Shown: in pieces, positions 1-8,385 of the stretch
How the letters are laid out: each line of letters opens with the position of its first letter
Position numbering within the stretch: the stretch's first letter is position 1
Assembly: GCF_030657435.1 (NCBI RefSeq)
Contig: NZ_JAUTWS010000021.1
Coordinates: forward strand, 1 to 64,000
Source of the DNA: Paracraurococcus lichenis
GTDB lineage: Bacteria; Pseudomonadota; Alphaproteobacteria; Acetobacterales; Acetobacteraceae
Reading direction: 5' to 3'
DNA: 64,000 nucleotides
Notes under the pieces: model-generated
What the model was told of the DNA's origin: nothing
Seen by the model: the letters and a program-made list of their open reading frames with translations, nothing else
Databases searched by the model: none
Position numbers and translations under genes: made by a program

Positions 1-93
1 CGAATACCGCGTCCGCTTGCCCGTCATCCGGGGCCGTCCTTCTCACAGGCGAACCGAGCTTACCCGCCTGTCCGAAATCCGGGGACCACCTCA
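1..93 (-). mobile_element. End of an IS3-type insertion sequence, running off the window
   Basis: On the minus strand an ATG at 27 opens the peptide MTGKRTRYS before the window ends. This fits the usual beginning of IS3-family OrfA proteins (basic, then RYS/TAEFK). About 65 bases upstream the sequence TGAGGTGGTCCCCGGATTTC begins at 93, which looks like an IS terminal repeat with the TG end typical of the family. The rest of the element lies outside the window, so the family call rests on nine codons and the end motif. The insertion abuts the small ORF at 105-257. Confidence 0.45.
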
Positions 94-104
94 AGGCACG
101 GCGC

Positions 105-257
105 CTACCTCATGCCGTCATGTTTGGCGCGAGCGCTGACAAAGCCCTCAGCGATGGTGCGGAAAACCGCGAGCTCGGCCTCATACTGTTCCGGCGGAAG
201 CTCAAGGCCGAGGATGTCGCGGAAGGGGTCCATACCTTCGTTCGTTGCCTGCGGCAT
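105..257 (-). CDS. Small 50-residue protein, possibly AtzG-like (DUF4089)
   Basis: A clean 50-codon ORF starts with ATG at 257, only 8 bases after the stop of the DUF1028 gene, and ends with TAG at 105. It looks like the last gene of the ABC transporter operon. The segment LGLELPPEQYEAELAVF resembles the conserved core of AtzG-like/DUF4089 subunits, short partners of amidases, but the usual FPLP tail is missing. The IS end lies 12 bases beyond the stop, so the natural 3' end may have been removed. No function is assigned with confidence; it could also be a chance reading frame, although spacing and codon use look genuine. Confidence 0.4.
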   Translation of the reverse strand: MPQATNEGMDPFRDILGLELPPEQYEAELAVFRTIAEGFVSARAKHDGMR

Positions 258-265
258 GGCCGGCC

Positions 266-1000
266 TCACGCGCTTCCACCGCCGCCCGGGCGGTAGGGTG
301 GCGGGGTGAGGAGGAGCGAGGTCACTGCCTCCGGCGCGGCGCCGGCGGGCTGGCCCCGCTTCGGCATCCCGGTCAGGAAGGGACGCACCTGCTGCAGGAA
401 GATGGTCCAGATACGCCGCAGTTCCGGCACCGGGTGCCGGTGTTCATCCACCCGCAGGTCCACCCAGGGATAGTCCTCCTCGTGATAGACGAGTAACGCG
501 GCGGACTGCTTGCCGCGCTTGTCGCCACCCGCCGCCTGCCCCGCCTCGAGCGCGAGCAGCAGGCGCTCGGCCAGCTCTGAGGCCTCGCTGCCGAGGAGGG
601 CCGCCTCCATCCGGTCGACGACCTCGGGGCCCGTCAGCATGTTGCCTTGGATCGCGTAGCCCGGGCCGGTGCGGTGGCCGAACCACGGGGTGCAGTCCTC
701 ACCCGACCAGGACGCCGCGCCGCCGCGCGCATCGACGATGCCGAGCTGGCGCGCATGCTTTGCGTCGTCGCCGGCGAGGACGCCCTCCAGCACCTCCTGT
801 GCCCCGGCGCCGGAACCGAGACGATCAATCGCCTCGAAACCGAGATAGGGATTGACCCAGGACTGGGTAGTGACAGCTCCGACCCCAGGGCGCACATGCG
901 GGCAGAGCGCGCCCACTGCGGGAACGGCTGTGCTGACCGCCACGCCGAGCATGCCTGTCCGTGGGCAACGGGCGGCGATGGAGAAAGTATTCAGTTGCAC
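266..1000 (-). CDS. DUF1028 family protein
   Basis: A 244-residue protein of the DUF1028 family, which has an Ntn-hydrolase-like fold and no settled reaction. Recognisable family features are the N-terminal MQLNTFSIAARCP segment, GVAVSTAVPAVGALCPHVR near residues 20-40, TQSWVNPYLG near 45-55, and the YAIQGNMLTGPEVV segment near residue 115. The start is GTG at 1000, preceded by a strong GGAGGAG about 8 bases away. The gene follows livF by 51 bases in the same direction and is probably cotranscribed with the transporter. DUF1028 genes often lie with amide or peptide uptake genes, so a hydrolytic role on the imported substrate is plausible. That is inference only. Confidence 0.85.
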   Translation of the reverse strand: MQLNTFSIAARCPRTGMLGVAVSTAVPAVGALCPHVRPGVGAVTTQSWVNPYLGFEAIDRLGSGAGAQEVLEGVLAGDDAKHARQLGIVDARGGAASWSGEDCTPWFGHRTGPGYAIQGNMLTGPEVVDRMEAALLGSEASELAERLLLALEAGQAAGGDKRGKQSAALLVYHEEDYPWVDLRVDEHRHPVPELRRIWTIFLQQVRPFLTGMPKRGQPAGAAPEAVTSLLLTPPPYRPGGGGSA

Positions 1001-1051
1001 GGATCGGTCTCCTCCTCTCTCCGGCGCCGCCCCACCCGGCAGTGTCCGGTG

Positions 1052-1759
1052 TCAGACCGCAAGATGGGTATGGATCCGCTCCTCGGTGTCCGGCGCGGTG
1101 GCTGAGCCGGCATCGGCGATCTCACCGCGGGCGAGCACCGCGTAGCGGTCAGCGACTGAGAGGGCGAAACGGACATTCTGCTCGATGAGCAACACCGCCA
1201 CGCCGAGTTCGTGCCGCGCATGGCGCAGCGCCTCTGCCATGCGCAGGACTACCGAGGGCTGCAGTCCCTCGGAGATCTCGTCCACCAGCATCAGCCGCGG
1301 GCGCGGCAGCAGCGCGCGCGCAATTAGCAGCATCTTCTGCTCGCCGCCACTCAGCGTGCCGGCGCGCTGGCGCCGCCGCTTCGGGAGAAAAGGAAAGGGG
1401 GCGGCGACGCGCTCGAACTCGCGTTCGAAATGGCGATCGCTGCGCAGGCCAAGTCGCAGGTTTTCCTCGACCGTCAGATCTTGGAAGATCGCCTGGTCCT
1501 GCGGGCAATAGGCGACGGCATGCGCCGCCATCCGGTGTGGCGCCGCCCCGGTCATGTCCTCGCCTAGGATGCAGATGCGCCCGGTCCGGGCCGGCAGGAA
1601 GCCCATGATAGTCTTGAGCAGCGTACTCTTGCCCATGCCATTCTTGCCGACCACGGCGAGGATCTCGCTAGCCGGCACTGCCAGCGCCACGTTCCGCAGC
1701 ACCATGGCCTCACCATAGCCGCTGGTGAGGTCGACGACCTCGAGCGCCGCGCTGCTCAC
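1052..1759 (-). CDS. livF: Branched-chain amino acid ABC transporter ATP-binding protein LivF
   Basis: A 235-residue ABC ATPase. The Walker A loop is GKNGMGKST (residues about 38-46), the signature LSGGEQKML, and Walker B LMLVDEISEGL, followed by an H-loop-type VLLIEQNV segment. These are the hallmarks of LivF. The start is GTG at 1759, overlapping the TGA of the upstream fused permease-ATPase gene by four bases (GTGA), with GGGAG upstream, so translation is probably coupled. It would pair with the second ATPase domain carried on the fused LivMG protein to drive uptake across the inner membrane. Substrate identity cannot be read from this subunit. Confidence 0.93.
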   Translation of the reverse strand: MSSAALEVVDLTSGYGEAMVLRNVALAVPASEILAVVGKNGMGKSTLLKTIMGFLPARTGRICILGEDMTGAAPHRMAAHAVAYCPQDQAIFQDLTVEENLRLGLRSDRHFEREFERVAAPFPFLPKRRRQRAGTLSGGEQKMLLIARALLPRPRLMLVDEISEGLQPSVVLRMAEALRHARHELGVAVLLIEQNVRFALSVADRYAVLARGEIADAGSATAPDTEERIHTHLAV

Positions 1760-3639
1760 GATGGTGAGCTCCCGTTCGGGAATGCCCTATGCCGGCGGTC
1801 CTCCGTACCTGGCGGTCCGACCTCACCGAGTGCCTGCGGCTCCCCCGTGTAGATTGTTCGCACCAGCTCGGAGGACACGACCTCCTCGACTCCACCGTCG
1901 AGCATGATCCGGCCCTGGTGCAGAACCACGATACGCGAGCTGATCTCGCGCACGAATTCGAGGTCGTGCTCGATGATCAGCACGCAAAGCCCATGGTTAC
2001 CGACCAGGTCGACAAGGATGCGGCCGATCAGGGTCCGCTCGGGCTTGGTCAGTCCGGCCGTGGGCTCGTCGAGCAGCAATACGTCGGGTTCCATGGCAAG
2101 GACCATGGCGAGCTCGAGTGCCTGCTTCGAGCCGTGCGAGAGGTGGCGCACCTCGGTGCCCAGCTCGCGCTCGAGGCCGGTCGCGCGGACCACCTGCATT
2201 GCCGCCTCCGGAAGCCGGATCTCATGATCGCGCCGCCAGCGCGAAAGCCTTTCGTGCCGTGTCCGCGCGATGCGTAGCGACTCGGCCACGGTGAGTGCGT
2301 CGAAGACGTTGGGGGCCTGGAATTTGCGTCCAAGGCCGAGGCGAACACACCGCTCGGGCGGCATGCGGCCGATCTCCGTGCCACGGATGACGACGCGCCC
2401 CGCCGTTCGTTCCCGGCCATCGCTGATGCAGCGGATCAGCGTCGTCTTCCCCGCGCCGTTCGGGCCGACAAGGCTGATCAGCTCACCGCGCTGGCCGCGG
2501 AGGGTGATGTCCTCCAGCACGTGCAGGCTGCCGTAACTGCGGGCGACTCCGACAATCTCGATGGCGGCCTCATGCCCTGTGCCCCGCGCCTCGTGCACCG
2601 GAGCGGTAACGAGATGCGCGCCCCTGCCGGTGGCCCGGTCACGACGGCCGATGAGAAGCCGCCGCACCAGCGCGACCAGGCCCGGGCCCAGCCCCTCCGG
2701 CATGAGCAGGATGACCAGAACGAAGACGGCGCCGACCAGCAGCTGCCATACGAAAGGCAGGCTGCCGCTGAGCAGGGCACTGGTGAAGTCTATAAGCACG
2801 GCGGCGAGTGCCGGGCCCAGGACGGTGCCGCGACCGCCCAGCGCCACCCAGATCACCAGCTCGGTGCCGAACTGGAAGCCGCCGAGGTCGGGGGCGACGA
2901 CATTGTTGAAGGCGGCGTAAGCATAGCCCGCTGCCGCGGCGACCACGGCGGAGCCGACCAGGAGGAGCGTCTTCACTCCGCCGGTCGCGATACCGAGATA
3001 TTTGCAGCGCTGCTCGTTCTCTCTGATCGCAACCAGCAGGCGGCCGGTATCGGAGCGCACCAGCACCCAGCAGAGGAGGGTCACCGCCACCAGGGCGCCG
3101 CCGGCAATCTGGAACCACGCCTCCATTGAGAAGTCGAAGGTCGGGAAGCCGGAGATGCCGCTGCTGGAGCCGGTGAGATCGCCACCAGCATAGATCAACT
3201 GCACGAAGACGATGGTCAGCACCAACGTCACGACCGAGACGTAGAAGGGCGAAACGCCATAGCCAAAGGCAAGCCATCCGGTCAGCCAAGCTGCGGCTGT
3301 CGCGACGAGACAGCCCCCGGCCAACGCCCCGAGCGCGACCGCCGGCGAGAGGCCCAGCCGGTCAAAGGCGAGGCCGCAGGCATAGGCGCCGATGGCGAAG
3401 AACGCCGATTGGCCGAAGGAGAGAACGCCCGCATAGCCCCAGAGCACGGCCAACGAGACCGCAACGCAGCCGAACAGGAAGGAGCGGATGAGGATGCTGA
3501 CCGTATAAATATCGAGCAGGTAGGGGCCGCCGATCACGCCTGCCAGCGCCGCGAGCGTGAGTACCGCAGTCACGGCTTCTGCACGACGGTGTGGTGCGGG
3601 CGGCGCGGCCTGGCGCATCGCGGATGCCGGCCTAGCCAC
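1756..3639 (-). CDS. Fused ABC transporter permease-ATPase (LivM-LivG type)
   Basis: A 627-residue fusion. Residues about 20-330 are a LivM-type permease with repeated hydrophobic helices and the conserved GYAGVLSFGQSAFFAIGAY segment. After a linker, residues about 360-600 form a LivG-type ATPase with Walker A GPNGAGKTT, signature LSHGSKQALE and Walker B LLLDEPTAG. The LSHG signature resembles that of urea-type UrtD ATPases more than classical LivG. The listed start is GTG at 3639, overlapping livH by 8 bases; an in-frame ATG at 3618 is an alternative. The order substrate protein, LivH, LivMG, LivF makes a complete importer from four polypeptides instead of five. Confidence 0.92.
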   Translation of the reverse strand: MARPASAMRQAAPPAPHRRAEAVTAVLTLAALAGVIGGPYLLDIYTVSILIRSFLFGCVAVSLAVLWGYAGVLSFGQSAFFAIGAYACGLAFDRLGLSPAVALGALAGGCLVATAAAWLTGWLAFGYGVSPFYVSVVTLVLTIVFVQLIYAGGDLTGSSSGISGFPTFDFSMEAWFQIAGGALVAVTLLCWVLVRSDTGRLLVAIRENEQRCKYLGIATGGVKTLLLVGSAVVAAAAGYAYAAFNNVVAPDLGGFQFGTELVIWVALGGRGTVLGPALAAVLIDFTSALLSGSLPFVWQLLVGAVFVLVILLMPEGLGPGLVALVRRLLIGRRDRATGRGAHLVTAPVHEARGTGHEAAIEIVGVARSYGSLHVLEDITLRGQRGELISLVGPNGAGKTTLIRCISDGRERTAGRVVIRGTEIGRMPPERCVRLGLGRKFQAPNVFDALTVAESLRIARTRHERLSRWRRDHEIRLPEAAMQVVRATGLERELGTEVRHLSHGSKQALELAMVLAMEPDVLLLDEPTAGLTKPERTLIGRILVDLVGNHGLCVLIIEHDLEFVREISSRIVVLHQGRIMLDGGVEEVVSSELVRTIYTGEPQALGEVGPPGTEDRRHRAFPNGSSPS

Positions 3640-4468
3640 GGGCGAAGCCCGCCGGGCGGATGCGTAAAAGCAGGGCCGCCAGCACGACGATGGTCAGGCC
3701 ACCGAGCACCGGGTTCGTATAGGTGCTGACCACCACCTGAGCGCCGCCCAGTACGAGCGATGCTGTGGCAAGAGCCAGGAGCGAGGTGCCGGAGACCATG
3801 ACCAGCATGAAGGCATTGAGCAGCCAGGGGAGGCCCATCAGGGGATCCACGCTTAGCAGGGGAGTGAGAAGGCATCCGGCAAGGGCGGCAAGCCCCGCAC
3901 CCGCCGTGAAGGTTACGAAACGCACCAGATCGCTGTTGATGCCGAGGCCACGTGCCAGGTTCTCGTTCATGATCACCGCGCGCGCGGCCAAGCCAAGGCG
4001 CGTGCCCTGAAGCACCGCGGCAACAGCCACGCCGAGCACCGCAGCGACACCGAGCATCAGCAGGCGGTAAAGTGAGTAGGATGTATCGAGCAGAGGGACT
4101 GCGCCGGAGACCGGGCTCTGGACGAACTGGACACCGCGGCCGAAGGCCACGGTGATCAGTTGCACCAATACGATGCTAAGGCCCCAGGTCGCGAGAATTG
4201 CGTCCAGCGGCCGGTTGTAGAGCGGCCGCACCACGACGCGCTCCACCGCGGCGCCAAGCACGAGACCAGTGCTCAACGCCAGCAACGGCGCGAGCCATGG
4301 GCTCCATCCCAGGCTCGTCACCACCAGGGCGGCATAGCCACCGATGGTGAGAAAGCCGCCATGGGCGAAGTTGATGATCTTCAACACGCCGTAGACGATC
4401 AGGAGCCCTAGGGCGACGACGAAGAGAATACCTGCCGTCGTCATGACGTCCAGGAGCAGACTAGTCAC
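3632..4468 (-). CDS. livH: Branched-chain amino acid ABC transporter permease LivH
   Basis: A 278-residue integral membrane permease of the LivH family. It has about eight hydrophobic segments and the family-typical segments GLLIVYGVLKIINFAHGGF near residues 20-40 and LARGLGINSDLVR near 190. The start is GTG at 4468 with GGGAG upstream; an ATG eight codons later (4444) is possible. The gene lies 15 bases after the substrate-binding protein gene and overlaps the fused permease-ATPase gene, so it is cotranscribed. It forms the membrane channel together with the LivM half of the fusion. Confidence 0.93.
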   Translation of the reverse strand: MTSLLLDVMTTAGILFVVALGLLIVYGVLKIINFAHGGFLTIGGYAALVVTSLGWSPWLAPLLALSTGLVLGAAVERVVVRPLYNRPLDAILATWGLSIVLVQLITVAFGRGVQFVQSPVSGAVPLLDTSYSLYRLLMLGVAAVLGVAVAAVLQGTRLGLAARAVIMNENLARGLGINSDLVRFVTFTAGAGLAALAGCLLTPLLSVDPLMGLPWLLNAFMLVMVSGTSLLALATASLVLGGAQVVVSTYTNPVLGGLTIVVLAALLLRIRPAGFARG

Positions 4469-4483
4469 GCGTACCTGTCTCCC

Positions 4484-5704
4484 TCAGCCCAGCTTCGGGC
4501 ATTGCTCGCCAGGATCGACGTTCTCGAATGTCTTGATCACGCGGATGCTGCCGTCCTGCTGCATCTGCCCGAGATACATGGTGAGCGGCGCGTGATGCTG
4601 GCGGTTCATGCGGATTACGCCGCGCGGCCCGTCGAAGCTCACTTCAGGCAACGCGTTGACCACCTTCTGCTTGTCCGGCGACCCGGCTTTCTCGACCGCT
4701 GCCTTGTAGAGATACACGCCATCATATTGCGGCACGGACAGATCGTTCGGGGTGCGCATGTCCTTGCCGAACATCCGCTGCAGACCCTCCTTGAAGGCCT
4801 TGTTCTTCGGGTTGTCGAGCCCTGTCAGGTAGGACTGCGACATGTAGACGCCGACCGAGTCAGCGCCGATCGCCTGCGCGGTGCCCTCATCGACGCCCAG
4901 ATTGCCGAACAGCACATTGATGCCCGAGGCACGAAGCTGCTTTGTCAGAGTCACGTTTGGGGCACCACCGGCGGTGGAACTGATGAGGGCGTCGGGATTC
5001 GCGGTGCGCAGCTTGCTCAGCACCGGTGTCCAGTCGGTCGCGTCCATCGGCAGATACTCCTCGCCTACGACCGTGCCGCCCTTCGATTCGATGTAGCGGC
5101 GGGTGAAGCCCAGCATGCCCCTTCCGAATGCATAGTCGCTACCTACGAGGAAGAAATTGCGGGCGTTCTTTTCCGTGCGAAAGTAGTCGATCATGGGCGG
5201 GACCTGCTGGTCGGGCACCCAGCCGTTGCAGAACAGGTATGGGCTGCAGGAACGCCCCTCATAGCTTGACGTGTAAATGAAAGGCGTGCGCCCGCGCGCT
5301 ACGACAGGTAGCCCAGCATTGCGCGCGGCACTGGTTTCCATAGTGATGATGACGTCGGCCTTCTGCTGGAGAATTAGCGAGTTAAAGGCCTTGACGGCAC
5401 CATCCGCACCGCTGCCGTCATCTGCGACCATCAACTCAAGCTGGCGGCCGAGCACCCCACCTGCGCCGTTGATCTCGGCAATGGCGACTTGCGCCGCCTG
5501 AACGACTGAGGGTGCAACAACGCTGTTGGCGCCGCTGAGCCCGATGGGCATGCCAATCCTGATGGGCTCGGCCGCAGCGGCGAGCTTCGGCCGCCAGATA
5601 GCGGGAGCGGCAAGCAGCGACGCGCTGAGGAGGACCGACCGCCGGCCGAAGGGGCGGTAGGATGGCATGTGGTCGCCATGGGGAAGATGTCCGGTCGTCA
5701 TCAT
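4484..5704 (-). CDS. ABC transporter substrate-binding protein (branched-chain amino acid / amide / urea type)
   Basis: A periplasmic type 1 substrate-binding protein of the Peripla_BP_6 class (LivK, AmiC, FmdD, UrtA relatives), about 406 residues. I place the start at the ATG at 5704 because GGAGAG lies just upstream; the frame stays open further up to 5767. The N-terminus has an FGRRSVLLSASLLAAPA stretch, a Tat-like or Sec signal, followed by AEPIRIGMPIGLSG. The segment AINGAGGVLGRQLELMVADD-like (here AEINGAGGVLG...) and the later FLVGSDYAFGRG are typical. It opens the transporter operon. AmiC/UrtA-like features suggest amides or urea as well as amino acids as possible ligands, but this cannot be fixed from sequence. 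Confidence 0.9.
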   Translation of the reverse strand: MMTTGHLPHGDHMPSYRPFGRRSVLLSASLLAAPAIWRPKLAAAAEPIRIGMPIGLSGANSVVAPSVVQAAQVAIAEINGAGGVLGRQLELMVADDGSGADGAVKAFNSLILQQKADVIITMETSAARNAGLPVVARGRTPFIYTSSYEGRSCSPYLFCNGWVPDQQVPPMIDYFRTEKNARNFFLVGSDYAFGRGMLGFTRRYIESKGGTVVGEEYLPMDATDWTPVLSKLRTANPDALISSTAGGAPNVTLTKQLRASGINVLFGNLGVDEGTAQAIGADSVGVYMSQSYLTGLDNPKNKAFKEGLQRMFGKDMRTPNDLSVPQYDGVYLYKAAVEKAGSPDKQKVVNALPEVSFDGPRGVIRMNRQHHAPLTMYLGQMQQDGSIRVIKTFENVDPGEQCPKLG

Positions 5705-6457
5705 GGTCTCTCCGCTCTGGGCTGCGTTGGGATGCATGCACGGGTCGGTGCTCGTAGCGTGATGCACGCCGGAGGCCGATGTCTCCTGGCATGGTGCGCA
5801 CGTAGCGCAAGGGTGAGCGGAACAGCGCTTTGGACAATGCTGGTCACGCCAGGGAAGATTGCGCTACGGAAAAGAAGTGCCTGCACATGATGTGGAACAT
5901 TCGTCGGTCCCATGGTCATTGGCTGTCAACCGCACGGTTGTACACAGTCCACGGCGCGAAGGTTGACGAGGCGCTTGGACTTCGCGTCCTTCGCGCGCCA
6001 GCACGGGTTGTCGCGGCAGTAAGCTGGCCGATGTTGTCGGGCGTGACGTGGTCCCGCGATGGAAAATCCGAACTCGGCAAGTACGATGCGGCCAGAGCGC
6101 CGGCCATACTGGCCAGCGATTGCGGGTACAGTCCTTCTTGGCAGAGAGTGTTCGTTCCCAGTTCTTCTCGCCACACCGTTCCTTCCTACGGAATCGCTCT
6201 CCGGTTCGCCGGCGACCGCGCGGAACCGCAGGTTCCGCCAGGGTTGGCGAAGGGACCTTGGGCGTGCGGGTCCGCAACGAGGTCCGGAATCGCTCGCCGT
6301 GCCGCGGATTGTCTCCGAACCTTGGGACTTGGCCGATTTCGTCCCAAGGTTTGGAGCCAGGAAAAAGGTCGGCTTTCTCGTGGCAACTCGCGCGATGGTT
6401 GGAAAGCCGATTGCCCGGCCACTCGGCTCTGGCGGCGAACCGGAGAGCACCGACACA
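5705..6457. other. Gene-free stretch between the transporter operon and the MFS gene
   Basis: About 750 bases carry no reading frame I can defend; the frames present are arginine-rich, serine-rich and unlike any family. The left part (5705 to about 5900) must hold the promoter of the substrate-binding protein operon, but I could not fix -10 and -35 boxes. The right part contains a set of nested inverted repeats described separately (6196-6448). Confidence 0.6.
6196..6448. repeat. Inverted-repeat-bounded structured element
   Basis: A 16-base sequence GCTCTCCGGTTCGCCG at 6196-6211 recurs as its exact reverse complement at 6433-6448. Between these arms lie three further inverted repeats: 6220-6227 with 6231-6238 (perfect 8-base stem, loop GCA); 6313-6328 with 6341-6356 (16-base stem with one mismatch that can pair as G-U, 12-base loop); and 6369-6377 with 6402-6410 (9-base stem). 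The element carries no plausible gene. It could be a small MITE-like transposable element, a structured RNA, or a decayed IS. No flanking target duplication is obvious. Confidence 0.5.
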
Positions 6458-8050
6458 TCAGTGGGCCAGGGTCGCCGGCTGCGGCGACGGCTCACTGGCC
6501 GGCGCGGCACGCAGCGGCAGGTCGCGCATGCCGAGGGCTATTGCCACAGCGGCGGCCATTGCGATCGCGCAAGCCAGGAAGGCGATGTGAAATGCCCCGG
6601 CGAGCGCCACCTGCACCTGCGGCAGCAGCGCCGCTGGCACCTCCGCCAAGGCTCCGCCCCCATGGCGCACCTCACCGAGGTCGATGTGCGCGGTAATGCC
6701 GATCGCGGTCAGGCGGGACGCGAAGCCGCTGGCCAGCAGGGCGCCGACGAGTGTGCTGCCGAAGGCGCCGCCCATCGAGCGCAGGAACAACACGCAGCCG
6801 GTGGCAGCGCCGATATCCCGCCGTTCCGCCGCGTTCTGAACGCAGACCAGGCTGCTCGGCATCACCATGCCGAGGCTGAAGCCCAGCACCATCTGGAACG
6901 CTATCAGGACAAAACGTGGGGTCGCCGCATTCACCAAGGCCAACAGTCCAAGGCCGAGCACGCAGCCCGACAGACCAGCCACGAGGATGGCCTTCATCTT
7001 GCCACGCCGGCGGGCCAGCGCCCCGGCGCACCACGCGCCCACGCAATTGGCGCCGAGGAAGGGCACCACCAACGCGCCAGAGGCGGCGGGATCCACGCCA
7101 CGCACCAGTTGGAAGAACAGCGGCAGCAGGAAGCTACCCCCGAACAGTGCCAGCGCCGCGCAGAAGGCGATGGCAACGCCGCGCACAAACACGGGATTGG
7201 CGAACAGCCGTGGCGGCAGAAGCGGATCGGGAAACTGCCGCTCCTGCCTCGCCAACAACAGGATCAGCACCGAGCCTGCCGCACCCAGCCCGAGGATCGG
7301 CGGCGAGGTCCAGGGCATCTCGACCCCACCCCAACTCAGCAACAACAACCAGGCGCTGATCGCCGCCGTCAGCAGCCCGGCCCCAACCCAATCAATTCGC
7401 GCACGTTGCGCTCGTGGCTGCAGCAGCCGCAGTGCGCGGTCGCAGAGCAGCATTGCCACAAGGGCGATTGGCAGGTTCACCCAGAAGATCCAGCGCCAGG
7501 ACAGTGCCTCGGTCGCCCAGCCGCCGATAACGGGGCCGGCAACAGAGGCAATCCCCCAGGTCGTAGCCATGTAGCCTTGGTAGCGGCCGCGCTCCCGTGG
7601 GCTGACCACGTCGGCGATGGCAGCTTGAGCCATGGCCATGAGCCCAGCTCCACCCATCCCCTGCAATGCGCGGGCGGTGATCAACTGGCCGAGGCTGGTG
7701 GCGCAGCCGCAAAAAACCGATGCCAGCGCAAAAACCGCGAGCGCGATCAGCAACAGCGGCCGCCGGCCGTAGATATCCGACAGCTTGCCATAGATCGGAG
7801 TCATCGCCGTAGAGGTGAGCAGATATGCCGATACGATCCAGGCCAGGTGGCTGAAGCCGTTGAGGTCAGCCGCCATAGCCGGCACCGCTGGGATCACTAC
7901 GGTCTGGTCGATCGCTGCAAGGAAGATGCAGAGGAGGACGCCGCTCAGGACCTTGACAATTTGCTGGTGAGTGAAGGGCGATCGGGTTTCGCCAGGCGCC
8001 TGCGATGTCGTGGTCTGTGCTTCTGAGGCCTGCATCCGCTCGTCTTTCAT
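6458..8050 (-). CDS. MFS multidrug exporter, 14-TM DHA2/EmrB-QacA type
   Basis: A major facilitator of about 530 residues. After a polar tail it begins SGVLLCIFLAAIDQTVV, with the DQTVV motif of DHA2 exporters. Motif A is GKLSDIYGRRP and motif C appears as SVAGPVIGGW; about 14 hydrophobic segments can be counted. These point to proton-driven drug or metabolite export at the inner membrane. I use the ATG at 8050 (MKDERMQ); another ATG is at 8035, and the frame is open to 8242 without a family-like sequence there. It stands alone, divergent from an oxidase fragment, and faces the gene-free stretch. The substrate is unknown. Confidence 0.88.
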   Translation of the reverse strand: MKDERMQASEAQTTTSQAPGETRSPFTHQQIVKVLSGVLLCIFLAAIDQTVVIPAVPAMAADLNGFSHLAWIVSAYLLTSTAMTPIYGKLSDIYGRRPLLLIALAVFALASVFCGCATSLGQLITARALQGMGGAGLMAMAQAAIADVVSPRERGRYQGYMATTWGIASVAGPVIGGWATEALSWRWIFWVNLPIALVAMLLCDRALRLLQPRAQRARIDWVGAGLLTAAISAWLLLLSWGGVEMPWTSPPILGLGAAGSVLILLLARQERQFPDPLLPPRLFANPVFVRGVAIAFCAALALFGGSFLLPLFFQLVRGVDPAASGALVVPFLGANCVGAWCAGALARRRGKMKAILVAGLSGCVLGLGLLALVNAATPRFVLIAFQMVLGFSLGMVMPSSLVCVQNAAERRDIGAATGCVLFLRSMGGAFGSTLVGALLASGFASRLTAIGITAHIDLGEVRHGGGALAEVPAALLPQVQVALAGAFHIAFLACAIAMAAAVAIALGMRDLPLRAAPASEPSPQPATLAH

Positions 8051-8144
8051 TGCGTCGTACCACAGAACGCCGCACGCCCAACCAGTTGTCTTCGCTGCAG
8101 GGTTCCGCAGTGCAGAATGCAGGATTTGGGCCGGAGAGAGACCA

Positions 8145-8160
8145 AGCTGATATAGCAGCT
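8145..8160. promoter_or_regulatory. Short palindrome upstream of the MFS gene, possible operator
   Basis: AGCTG-ATATAG-CAGCT is a 5-6-5 inverted repeat about 95 bases upstream of the exporter start and 39 bases upstream of the broken oxidase gene. Such palindromes often bind TetR- or MarR-type regulators of exporters, but no regulator gene is adjacent and the site is short enough to be chance. Confidence 0.2.
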
Positions 8161-8198
8161 CTGAATTGCAGCCCGTGTGACACCGTTCGCCCAGATCC

Positions 8199-8360
8199 AT
8201 GCGCATCGCAGTCATCGGCACCGGCGTGCTCGGCGCCAGCACCGCCTTTCACCTGGTCCTAGCGGGTGTCGAGTTGGTCGTGGCCGACCACGCTCATGCG
8301 GGGCAGGCCACCGCGGCCGGGACCGGCATCATCTCGCCCTGGTCCTCGGGCCTGGTTGTC
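8199..8360 (+). pseudogene. Truncated FAD-dependent D-amino acid oxidase-like gene (N-terminal fragment)
   Basis: The ATG at 8199 opens MRIAVIGTGVLGASTAFHL, a canonical Rossmann GxGxxG dinucleotide-binding start of DAO-family oxidoreductases, followed by ATAAGTGIISPWSS, the region after the FAD loop. After about 53 residues similarity stops near 8360, where the sequence runs into the 3' side of the opposing patatin gene. The frame then continues as arginine- and proline-rich noise to 8663. Only the first tenth or so of a roughly 400-residue enzyme remains, so no activity is expected. Loss probably accompanied the rearrangements seen to its right. Confidence 0.75.
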
Positions 8361-8385
8361 GGGGAACCACTCATCCCACAGCGGG

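Noticed and set aside
5916..6176. 86-codon minus-strand frame in the gene-free stretch
   Set aside because: Considered as a small gene; no ribosome site, odd composition and no family resemblance.
5830..6696. Plus-strand open frame across the gap left of the MFS gene
   Set aside because: It runs through inverted repeats into MFS antisense, is Arg/Ser-rich, and lacks a start context or similarity.
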